Source: Cyclobacterium plantarum
GTDB taxonomy: Bacteria > Bacteroidota > Bacteroidia > Cytophagales > Cyclobacteriaceae
Reading direction: 5' to 3'
DNA length: 64,000 nucleotides
Assembly: GCF_011290685.1 (NCBI RefSeq)
Contig: NZ_JAANYN010000005.1
Span: 310,001 to 374,000, forward strand
Positions within the stretch are counted from its first letter, which is position 1, and each line of letters opens with the position of its first letter. Below the pieces are notes generated by a model. It did no database searches. It was given only the letters and a program-made list of their open reading frames with translations, and had not been told where the DNA came from. Positions 26,383 to 34,035 of this stretch are shown one piece after another. The translations under genes and the position numbers were made by a program.

Positions 26383-28827
26383 CTACTCGGTGCGCAAGGA
26401 CTCAACAGGATTTTTAAGGGCGGCTCTCAGGGTTTGCGAGCTTACGGTGAGAACTGTGATCAGTACCGTAATCACTGCTGCCCCGGCAAATATCCACCAG
26501 TTCATATTAATTCTGTAAGCAAAGTTTTCCAGCCAGCGGTTCATGCCATACCAGGCAATTGGACTGGCTATGGCAAAGGAAATCAAAATCAATTTCATCA
26601 GATCCCTGCTTAGAAGTGCCATGATACCTGTAACGTTGGCACCCATCACCTTGCGAATACCAATTTCCTTGGTACGTTGCTGAATGGATACAGAGATCAT
26701 TCCAAGCAGCCCCAGGCTGGAAAGCAAAATACTCAATCCGCCAAATACCAGGCTCAGGGTCAGAGCTTTCCGGTCATCTTTGTACAACCGGTCAAATTCT
26801 TCATCCAGGAAAGTATATCCAAAAGGATGCTCAGGGGTGAATTCATTCCAAACTCTTTTTGCATGGTCAAGGGCCTGAGGTGCAGCACCCGCATTTACCT
26901 TCACCAAATAGGAGGAGGCTCCATATGGATCAAGGGAAAACACAATGGGATCTATTTGTTCATGAAGACTCTTGTGATGATAGTCTTTGATCACCCCAAT
27001 TATTCTTCCGGTTTCTTCCGACCCTGTTCGATATGACCTGGTAGTAAATGAGGTGCCCACTACAGGTTCCTGAAGCGCAAAATTTTTAACAGCAGTTTCA
27101 TTAATGACCAGGTTGTTGATGTCTGCGGTATTTTCCGCTTCAAACCAGCGACCCGAAACCAGGGTCAGGTTGGCCAATGCGGCATATTCTTCATCCGCCC
27201 AGATAATGACGGCTTCAGTTGGTGCTGTTGGTTTTGCATACCCAGACCAAAAAATCTCGACAGGCTGTTTTCTTTTGTCATCCAGGATGGAAGTACCATT
27301 GACCTGGGAAACATTCTGGATCGCATTATTTGCCAGCAAACTGGCTTTAATGCTATTGACCCGGCTCCTGTGGCGTTCCTTTGCCTCAACGTCACCAAAC
27401 CCGAACCCTAAAGGCAAGGGTACATGTAGTCTGAATACCTGGTCTTTTTGGTAATGATCGGTTTGCTGCTGTATGAAGGCAAATTGATGATGGACCGTAA
27501 CGATTCCAATGAGCATTACCATGGTAAAAATTAGTTGGCCGGTTACCAGCCACTTTCGGAAATGCTGCCGGCTGATCCCTGTCAAAACCTGGCTTTTTAA
27601 CAAGCTTACAGGCTTCAATGTAGCCAGTACCATTGCCGGATAAAGGCCGGTCATGATAAAAACCAATGCAACCACCCCCAAAATTAACAACAATACATCA
27701 AGGTCCATCAGGTTGAGCACAAGGTTTCTTTCTACAAATGCATTGAATTCCGGAAGCACCAGGAAAACCAGCAGCAAGGTAAGCCCTGAAGCCATGGTAA
27801 TGGAAAGAAAGGTTTCCACCATTGCCTGGATAAATAGGTGATGTTTAGAGGCACCCACTGTTTTCCGGATCCCTATTTCCTTTATCCGGCTCCCAATCCT
27901 GGCAATGGACAGGTTGACAAAATTGACACTGCCTACGGCAAGCAGTAAAACAGCAAGAATAGAAAAAACCCAAAGATTGAGGGTGTTTCCATGCGGAATG
28001 ATTTGATCCAGAAGGCCCGTCTCAAAATGCAAATCTTTCAGTGCGACCAATTTCGTTCGCCTGGGCGAATCTGCCATCCAGGGTGGTCTATTACCGGCAA
28101 TGATTTCTGCTATTTTTTGCTCTGCTTCCTCAAGGGATGCGCCCCGGTGTAATTTTAAAAACAAAAGCTGTGTATACATGCCCCATGATGCGGTGTTTTC
28201 GATACCCTCTTTTGTTTCCTTGTAAATGGAATTTGATACCAGGACATCCTGTTGGAAAGAAGAGTTTGCCGGGATATCCTCGATAATAGCAGCAATTGAA
28301 TATGGAATGGAATCGATATAGAGGGTCTGCTGTAATGGGGGCAGGTCTCCAAAATATTGGGCGGATTTGGACCGGGTGAGGATAACCGTACGGGGATGAT
28401 TGAAAAAATAATCCAGGCTTCCCTGGTAAACCTTATAGTCAAACATGTCTATCCAGTCCTTGCCCACGATCAACCCATTCGATTCTTTGAATGATAGGCC
28501 ATTAATTTCTACAACTTTTCTGCTCAGGTCGGTACCCGCCGTTGTAATTTGTTCTATCTCAGGGATAGCTTGCTGAATGGCCTCGTAAATTGGGTAAGAC
28601 GAAAAACCATTAAATGCGTATTCCGACTTGATGGTGTCAACATCTGCCCGCAAATATATACGGTCTGCCCCCGGATTATAGGTATCAAAACGCAACTCAT
28701 TTTGGCTCCAGAGAAGAATAAGTACAGCAGCGGCCATGGCTACAGCTAGCCCGCCTATATGAATGAGGGCACTTATCTTGGTTTGCCATAGGTAGCGAAA
28801 GGCGATTTTAAAGTAATTTTTTAACAT
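26383..28827 (-). CDS. Orphan MacB/FtsX-type ABC permease (two-module, ~814 aa)
   Basis: MLKNYFKIAFRYLWQTKISALIHIGGLAVAMAAAV starts the first module; IGSRIKEIGIRKTVGASKHHLFIQ marks the coupling helix. The second module has QRTKEIGIRKVMGANVTGIMALLSRDLMKLI and the tail NPVESLRTE. Length 814. It resembles the permeases at 18963 and 30436 and has no neighbouring ATPase. Regulon promoter C lies about 257 bp upstream, giving an unusually long leader of roughly 245 nt. Confidence 0.92.
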   Translation of the reverse strand: MLKNYFKIAFRYLWQTKISALIHIGGLAVAMAAAVLILLWSQNELRFDTYNPGADRIYLRADVDTIKSEYAFNGFSSYPIYEAIQQAIPEIEQITTAGTDLSRKVVEINGLSFKESNGLIVGKDWIDMFDYKVYQGSLDYFFNHPRTVILTRSKSAQYFGDLPPLQQTLYIDSIPYSIAAIIEDIPANSSFQQDVLVSNSIYKETKEGIENTASWGMYTQLLFLKLHRGASLEEAEQKIAEIIAGNRPPWMADSPRRTKLVALKDLHFETGLLDQIIPHGNTLNLWVFSILAVLLLAVGSVNFVNLSIARIGSRIKEIGIRKTVGASKHHLFIQAMVETFLSITMASGLTLLLVFLVLPEFNAFVERNLVLNLMDLDVLLLILGVVALVFIMTGLYPAMVLATLKPVSLLKSQVLTGISRQHFRKWLVTGQLIFTMVMLIGIVTVHHQFAFIQQQTDHYQKDQVFRLHVPLPLGFGFGDVEAKERHRSRVNSIKASLLANNAIQNVSQVNGTSILDDKRKQPVEIFWSGYAKPTAPTEAVIIWADEEYAALANLTLVSGRWFEAENTADINNLVINETAVKNFALQEPVVGTSFTTRSYRTGSEETGRIIGVIKDYHHKSLHEQIDPIVFSLDPYGASSYLVKVNAGAAPQALDHAKRVWNEFTPEHPFGYTFLDEEFDRLYKDDRKALTLSLVFGGLSILLSSLGLLGMISVSIQQRTKEIGIRKVMGANVTGIMALLSRDLMKLILISFAIASPIAWYGMNRWLENFAYRINMNWWIFAGAAVITVLITVLTVSSQTLRAALKNPVESLRTE

Positions 28828-29083
28828 GTTAATAGTAAATATGATTGAAGACTAACTCAGGCATAAATTTTCAGCTGCACCCATTTCTCCACAAATCCAA
28901 CATGATTAAATCTGGCTTTCCGCAACACCCTGTTACAGGTCTTTTCCTTTACTTTGGATTGGCCAGAATTCCTTATTTCTGCCTTTTGGATTCGAAATCA
29001 GTTAAAAATAGGAAAAAAGGAATAGCCCTTTTTTTGGAAGGGAGTTTTTTCAGCCGGGATTTATCGGATTCAATTACTATTTA
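28828..29083 (-). other. Long predicted 5' leader of the permease gene at 28827
   Basis: Between promoter C and the ATG at 28827 lie about 245 nt with no credible reading frame in the gene's direction. I see no known riboswitch. A-rich and T-rich runs near 28990-29050 leave room for folding, but I cannot predict a defined structure by eye. Confidence 0.3.
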
Positions 29084-29186
29084 TTCTACTTCTATGCCAT
29101 TGATAATCCAGCTGAAAGTGCATAAAAGCCCCATTCAATGATCCTTTGATTTCCCAAACGGACAAAAGTGTCCGTTGACGGGCAAA
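29084..29186 (-). promoter_or_regulatory. Regulon promoter C: upstream element and -24/-12-like box before the permease gene at 28827
   Basis: On the minus strand, TTTGCCCGTCAACGGACA and then TGTCCG (29186 down to 29159) are followed after 59 bp by TGGCATAGAAGTAGAA (29099 down to 29084). The inner half-sites also form an 8-bp palindrome (AACGGACA with TGTCCGTT, 29157-29176). Confidence 0.65.
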
Positions 29187-29318
29187 TTGGCGGAAAAATA
29201 TCAGGTTTTTCATTTCGAGCTGTCCCCTTCACATAACCGAGGAGGATGGTTGGTGCCAAACTAAAATTAAAGAAACCAAAGCACTTTCTAAGCAATCCAA
29301 TAAACTTATTGACTTTTT

Positions 29319-29346
29319 TATACGTATTTATTAATATTATACGCAT
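29319..29346 (+). promoter_or_regulatory. Direct repeats, possible antitoxin operator
   Basis: TATACGTAT (29319-29327) and TATACGCAT (29338-29346) recur 19 bp apart, directly upstream of the RHH antitoxin ATG at 29363. RHH proteins commonly bind short repeated half-sites before their own gene, so an autoregulatory operator is plausible. Confidence 0.35.
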
Positions 29347-29362
29347 AATAGGTATTTGTATT

Positions 29363-29635
29363 ATGAAGAATCGACTAAACCTCACTGTAAACAATGATCT
29401 GATCCAAAAAATGAAAAAATATGCAGATCTCAGGCAAACCAGTCTATCCCAAATAGTGGAAGAGCACTTTGAAGAATTATTGAATCGGCCAACCAGACTT
29501 CACGAAGATAAGTCCTTGTTGGAGTATGTGAAAACCCTGCCTAAATCCAAGGTGGATTATCCCAAGGATTTTGATTTTAATGAGGAATACTACAAAGCAA
29601 AAAACAAAGAAAGCAATGAGCAAAATCCTGTTTGA
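29363..29635 (+). CDS. Antitoxin with ribbon-helix-helix domain
   Basis: The ATG at 29363 begins MKNRLNLTVNNDLIQKMKKY; the frame is open further upstream but the extra residues are membrane-like and unlike the family. The 90-residue protein has the RHH core (NRLNLTVNNDLIQKMKKYAD, QTSLSQIVEEHFEELL) and an acidic tail (DYPKDFDFNEEYYKAKN) that would contact the toxin. It resembles the antitoxin at 25641 in layout. The toxin gene overlaps by 20 bp. Confidence 0.83.
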   Translation: MKNRLNLTVNNDLIQKMKKYADLRQTSLSQIVEEHFEELLNRPTRLHEDKSLLEYVKTLPKSKVDYPKDFDFNEEYYKAKNKESNEQNPV

Positions 29636-30035
29636 TGCCAATGTTCTTTTGGATTTTTTTCTTGAGCGAAATTTGCAGCCTGAAACGATAGAAAAGATAT
29701 TTATGCTGATTGACAATAAAAAGGTTGAGGGCTATGTAACCGTAACCATACTTCAAATTTGTGCTTATTATTTAACGAAGGCAAAAGGGGTAGCAGTAGC
29801 AAAAGAGATTTTGGAGATGGTTATTTTGAAATTTCAGCTTTTGGATGGCAATAAAAAAAATGTTCTGAATGCCCTGAAATCAGAACAGCAGGATATTGAA
29901 GATGCCATTCACTATTTTATTGCGCTTGAGAACGAAGTCAATGCGATCGTTACTTTGGATCAAGGTTTTATTAAATTGTCCTCTCCCTATTTACCCATTT
30001 ACAGTCCTGCTGACCTATTGAGCAATATTGGTTAG
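29616..30035 (+). CDS. PIN-domain ribonuclease toxin
   Basis: The start at 29616 (MSKILFDANVLLDFFLERN) begins exactly with the PIN strand; the longer frame to 29571 lies inside the antitoxin gene. Acidic residues: Asp7 in LFDANVLLDF, the Glu/Asp in EQQDIEDAIHYFIALEN and Asp in TLDQGFIKL. Ends LPIYSPADLLSNIG. 139 residues, normal size. It is a second RHH/PIN pair, distinct in sequence from that at 25870. Confidence 0.85.
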   Translation: MSKILFDANVLLDFFLERNLQPETIEKIFMLIDNKKVEGYVTVTILQICAYYLTKAKGVAVAKEILEMVILKFQLLDGNKKNVLNALKSEQQDIEDAIHYFIALENEVNAIVTLDQGFIKLSSPYLPIYSPADLLSNIG

Positions 30036-30435
30036 GAAGTGCTTTGTCTTTATTTTGCATTCTGACCCGATTTTTTGACCAGGAGTAAAAAAAGCCTTCA
30101 TTCCCATAAGCCTCCTGCGCATCCCCTGAAAAAATTCAGGACCGGCCACTGACTACCGTCAGGACAGGTTCGGTTTTTTGTCGGGCCAGTGCGCTTTGCA
30201 TATTTAAAATATAGTTCTTCTATTTTTCAAATTTTTCCCAAGTAATACCTTTTAGAAATCAGTTTTAAATCCGTCATTGGTAAATTGGCCAATCCCCTTT
30301 TTCAATAGCCATTCCCGTTGTGGTTCATTTGTTTGGTTTGATTATCTTAAGGTCACCATATGAATTATCACCTGAACGGAAACTCATGTGATCACTGATC
30401 AATTTTTCCTGATCATAAATTATCATAACATCCAA
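30036..30435. other. Intergenic stretch between convergent genes with a dispersed repeat
   Basis: No gene is supported. It holds copy 2 of the hairpin-bearing repeat (30125-30192). The hairpin lies between the PIN toxin gene and the permease gene, which converge here, so it may terminate either transcript. Confidence 0.4.
30125..30192 (-). repeat. Dispersed repeat with hairpin, copy 2
   Basis: In reverse orientation this repeats the 31-bp box of 11303-11333 with one difference (30162-30192). The box is followed by about 20 bp absent from copy 1, then a stem CCTGAA-A4-TTCAGG (30125-30140) that replaces TCCCGA/TCGGGA of copy 1. Pairing is kept while bases differ, which supports a functional stem. 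Confidence 0.65.
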
Positions 30436-32796
30436 TTACTCGCTCTTCAGCGTCTCTGCCGGATTGACTAGCCCGGCTTTGATCGCCTGGGTACTTACCG
30501 TCAATAAGGCAATCAAAAGTGTCATGCCACCGGTCCATACGAACAAGGACCAGTCAATAGTAGTCCTGTAAGCAAATGTTTCCAGCCAGTCGCTCATAAA
30601 ATACCAGGTAAGCGGGATGCCTATGATCACGGAGATCAGCACCAGTTTGGTGAATTCAGAAGAGATCAACGCCACCACACTACCAATTGATGCACCCAAT
30701 ACTTTCCTGACAGAGATTTCCTTTTTACGCCGTTCTGCTATATAGGTCGCCAATCCAAAAAGCCCCATACAGGATATTATCCCGGCGAGGCCTGTAAACA
30801 AGGATGTAAGCCTGCCGGTACGTTCATGGGATATGAATTTGCGGGCATGCTCCTGATCAACGAATCGGTATTCAAAAGGGGAGTCGGGATTGAATTTATT
30901 GAAAACGGTCTCAACCCTGGCGAGGGAATTCAAATAATCAGCTGCTTCTTCAAACCGGATATGGATGAAATTCAGGTCGCGCTTTGGCCCCATTACCATG
31001 ATCGGAGACACTTCATCAAAGGGAGATTCCACAATAAAATCCTTTACTACGCCCACAATGGTAAAGGAATAGGCGTCATCCTTGACCACCTGACCAATGG
31101 GGTCCTCAAACCCCATCACCTCAACCGCTTTTTCATTGACGATTGCCGAAAGGCTGTCACTGGCATAGGAATAAATATCAATATCCCTTCCCGCTATCAA
31201 TTCCATTCCGGCTGTTTTCACCAGGTTTGCATCTGTTCCCATGCGACTGATATTTGGCATGTATTCCGGGTCTTTGCCTTGCCATTCCATTCCATCAGTG
31301 TTGCTATAAATACTGGTTAAGGGAGAAAAGGTATAGCTGACCTCGGCTACCTCCGGAAGGGCCAGCAATTCAAGACGAAGTGCCGTTTTGTTCTTTCTGA
31401 TACTTTGCGTTACCGGATGAAAAATCAGGTTCTCCTTGTCCATTCCCAAATCTCTGTTTTGGACAAACCTCATCTGATCCTGCACAATCCATACACAGGA
31501 TATGAGGGTGACCACAACGGCAAACTGAAAAACCACCAAAACCTCCCGAGGCTTCCATCCAAGGTTACTCCTTGTTCTCATTTGGGATTTAAAAACTGCT
31601 GTGGGCTGGTAAGCACTTAATAAAAATGCCGGATAGCTTCCTGCCAGTATCCCTGTTACAAAAATATAAACGGCAGAAATCCCCCAAAAGTAGGGTTGGG
31701 TAAGCGGGTTGGGCAATTCCTGGCCCACCAAACCCTTAAACCAGGAAAAAGAAAGGGATACAATGGTGATGGCCAGCAAATAGGCGGTGAGTGCGATGAA
31801 TACAGATTCGGCAAGGAACTGGCCAATCAGCATGCCTTTGCCTGCACCGGAGATCTTCCGGATTCCCACTTCTTTGGACCGTTGGTCACTTTGGGCAGTA
31901 CTCAGGTTCACAAAGTTAATCGCTGCAAGCACCAAAACAATAATGGAGACGATGCCAAACATCCGGATCATTTCGATTTTTCCCCCTACAGACTTTCCAT
32001 TTTCGAATTTGGAATAGAGGTGAAGATCACGAATAGGGAAAAGAAAATCAGAAATGTCTTCCAGATCGGAGTTACTGGTAGTGAAGTCCGCAAACTTCTG
32101 ATTGAATGCAGCATGGTCGGCATGCTCATTTAACAAGGCAAAGGTACGGTAGGAATTATTCCCCCAATAGGCATCAGTCCAGCCCTCGGCTTCCAATTTC
32201 TTGAAAGGCAGAAAGGCTGTAAAAGGGAAAGCGGTATTCTCCGGTAAGTCCTTTATCACTGCGCCAACGGCAAAATCCCATTGCTTGCTTACCGTCACTA
32301 TTTTACCCAGAGCTGAGGTCTGGCCGAATAATTTAAGTGCAACGGATTCAGTCAGAACAATATTTCCTGGTTCCGTCAATGCAATAATTGGGTCACCTAT
32401 CAGGGCTTCAAAGCTGAATATTTCAAAAAATCCGGGGTCGGTAAAAGTGGCCTCTTCATAGAAATTATTTTCACCCACGGTTAAGAGTTGTTGGTCCCAT
32501 TCGGTGATCCTGGCTACTTCTTCCACCTCTGGAAACTGCGCTTTCATGGCTGGGGCATAGGGAGCTGGTGTATAGTCCCAGGTTGATACCTGGCCTTGCA
32601 TGGTTGCATTTCTCCAGACGGCATATATCCGATTTGAATTTTCATGAAAGCGGTCGACAGATAGCTCAAACTGCACCCAGATAAGTATGAGAATAGAAGC
32701 GGCCATGCCGATCCCCAGTCCGGCAATGTTTATAAATGCGTATCCCTTACTTCTGCTGATGTTTCTCCAGGCGATTTTAATATAATTTTTCCACAT
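30436..32796 (-). CDS. Orphan MacB/FtsX-type ABC permease (two-module, ~786 aa)
   Basis: The start at 32796 (MWKNYIKIAWRNISRSKGYAF) matches the family's opening; the frame also allows 32826. Both modules are present: first coupling helix AQSDQRSKEVGIRKISGAGKGMLIGQFL, second ERRKKEISVRKVLGASIGSVVALIS, tail NPAETLKSE. No ATPase is adjacent. Regulon promoter D lies about 80 bp upstream. It is somewhat more distant from the other two permeases in sequence, so substrate roles may differ. Confidence 0.92.
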   Translation of the reverse strand: MWKNYIKIAWRNISRSKGYAFINIAGLGIGMAASILILIWVQFELSVDRFHENSNRIYAVWRNATMQGQVSTWDYTPAPYAPAMKAQFPEVEEVARITEWDQQLLTVGENNFYEEATFTDPGFFEIFSFEALIGDPIIALTEPGNIVLTESVALKLFGQTSALGKIVTVSKQWDFAVGAVIKDLPENTAFPFTAFLPFKKLEAEGWTDAYWGNNSYRTFALLNEHADHAAFNQKFADFTTSNSDLEDISDFLFPIRDLHLYSKFENGKSVGGKIEMIRMFGIVSIIVLVLAAINFVNLSTAQSDQRSKEVGIRKISGAGKGMLIGQFLAESVFIALTAYLLAITIVSLSFSWFKGLVGQELPNPLTQPYFWGISAVYIFVTGILAGSYPAFLLSAYQPTAVFKSQMRTRSNLGWKPREVLVVFQFAVVVTLISCVWIVQDQMRFVQNRDLGMDKENLIFHPVTQSIRKNKTALRLELLALPEVAEVSYTFSPLTSIYSNTDGMEWQGKDPEYMPNISRMGTDANLVKTAGMELIAGRDIDIYSYASDSLSAIVNEKAVEVMGFEDPIGQVVKDDAYSFTIVGVVKDFIVESPFDEVSPIMVMGPKRDLNFIHIRFEEAADYLNSLARVETVFNKFNPDSPFEYRFVDQEHARKFISHERTGRLTSLFTGLAGIISCMGLFGLATYIAERRKKEISVRKVLGASIGSVVALISSEFTKLVLISVIIGIPLTWYFMSDWLETFAYRTTIDWSLFVWTGGMTLLIALLTVSTQAIKAGLVNPAETLKSE

Positions 32797-32877
32797 GATG
32801 CCTAATGTTAATGCCTTCGTCCGCAAAATAAAACTCCATTTCAGGTCAATTTACCGTTTTATTTCAGCGTGAACTTA

Positions 32878-32981
32878 CACCACTTCCATGCCAGTTCAAA
32901 AGCCCGCATTTGTGTTGAAAATGTAATGTTGACATTCATTCACGAAAGTTATTCGAACAAAAATGTGCGCATGCGGACAAG
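32878..32981 (-). promoter_or_regulatory. Regulon promoter D: upstream element and -24/-12-like box before the permease gene at 32796
   Basis: On the minus strand, CTTGTCCGCATGCGCACA and then TGTTCG (32981 down to 32954) are followed after 60 bp by TGGCATGGAAGTGGTG (32893 down to 32878). Its first 14 bases are identical to the box of promoter A, 24 kb away. Confidence 0.7.
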
Positions 32982-33147
32982 AATTCCTGACTCCTTCCGG
33001 GAAGTACCCATACAGTCCCCTCATTTTTCAATAGGTGAATGCAACCAAAGGGGAATGGTTAAAGCATTATTTTCTTACATATATCTTTCGGTACCTGGGA
33101 CGAGATCACATCATTTTTCGTAGAGGTATTATTAAATAATTTTTCTT

Positions 33148-33690
33148 ATGAATAACAAGACAGACTAGGTTACCTTAACATTTTTGATACTATCGGGTGC
33201 ATGTATGGAAGATGAGAACCCTGCTTGTCCCGTTCCGTACTCCATTCTATCCGGAGACCACGAAATTTATAAGATATGGGCTTTTATGGGCTTTAGACAC
33301 AAAACCTTACGATGGATTGACTATTATCCGCCCTGTGAATTGTACAGAAATGATGATGGTAGAGTTACACCAGGCAGGATAAGGATCACTTTTACAGAGG
33401 AAGTTTCCAGTAATGAAGAATTGGTGGATTATCAAATTTTTTCCGGTGCCGGACCTGTTAATGGCTTCTCCGGAGATTTCCAACTTTCCGGTAACACTAT
33501 CCAAAGTGGTGGCAGGATTGTTACTACTTTCATTGCATCTATTCATGGCAACGTAAATGAATACGAGTCAAAGCTTTATTCTGCACTGATACAAATGACA
33601 CATTTTGACATTGTAAAGAATCAGTTACTCCTCACCTGTGGGAAAGGAGAGGAGGAAATGTTGTGGGTACTTGCGGAAAATTCGATTTGA
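33148..33690 (+). pseudogene. META-domain-like lipoprotein gene interrupted by an in-frame TAG
   Basis: Translation from the ATG at 33148 gives MNNKTD, a TAG (33166-33168), then VTLTFLILSGAC in the same frame, which is the rest of a lipoprotein signal with lipobox LSGAC. The reading frame continues for 168 codons from a TTG at 33184. The mature part (YQIFSGAGPVNGFSGDFQLS, then GGRIVTTFIAS, an ESKLYSALIQM helix and NQLLLTCG) has the strand order of META/HslJ domains (G-C-N-x-[FY]-x-G, T-x-M, E-x-x-Y/F-x-x-A-L). Without the TAG it would be a complete outer-membrane lipoprotein of about 180 residues. A start at TTG 33184 would leave a signal too short to work. Confidence 0.6.
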
Positions 33691-34035
33691 TGTCATTGGT
33701 TGTTCAAAATTGGCCTTTATGTGGAATCTGGTAGCTAGAACAGGATTTCTCTGTGCTTATTTGGAACTTTAAAATTTAGCATCAACATTAACAGAATTAA
33801 CGGTATATTTTTCAAAAAAAAATAAAATAAAACAATCTTTATTTTTTTTGATTTTTTTTATTTAATGTTGCGGTGAAATTTTCTAAAACATTGAATTAGC
33901 GTTGAAACTTTTGAATTTTTTGTAAGGTGATTTTTTAGTTTAAGGCTGAGCGTTCAAATGATTTACGATTGCGCCAAACCACTAAAAACAGCGCTAACCC
34001 TTTTTTTAGAAAATTAAACACCAAATTATTCGTAT
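33691..34035. other. Very AT-rich intergenic stretch
   Basis: About 345 bp with no gene. From roughly 33780 to 33960 it is made of A and T runs with few G or C. It probably holds the promoter of the 34036-37352 operon, but I see no convincing -33/-7 pair. Confidence 0.4.

Noticed and set aside
28845-29141. 98-codon plus-strand frame in the leader of the permease gene
   Set aside because: It crosses promoter C and opposes the permease gene; the sequence lacks domain character.
32869-33123. 84-codon frame upstream of the META-like gene
   Set aside because: It overlaps promoter D and has no protein-like features.
33166-33168. Amber codon read as pyrrolysine or programmed readthrough
   Set aside because: Nothing nearby suggests Pyl machinery or a readthrough signal; a mutation or sequence error is simpler.
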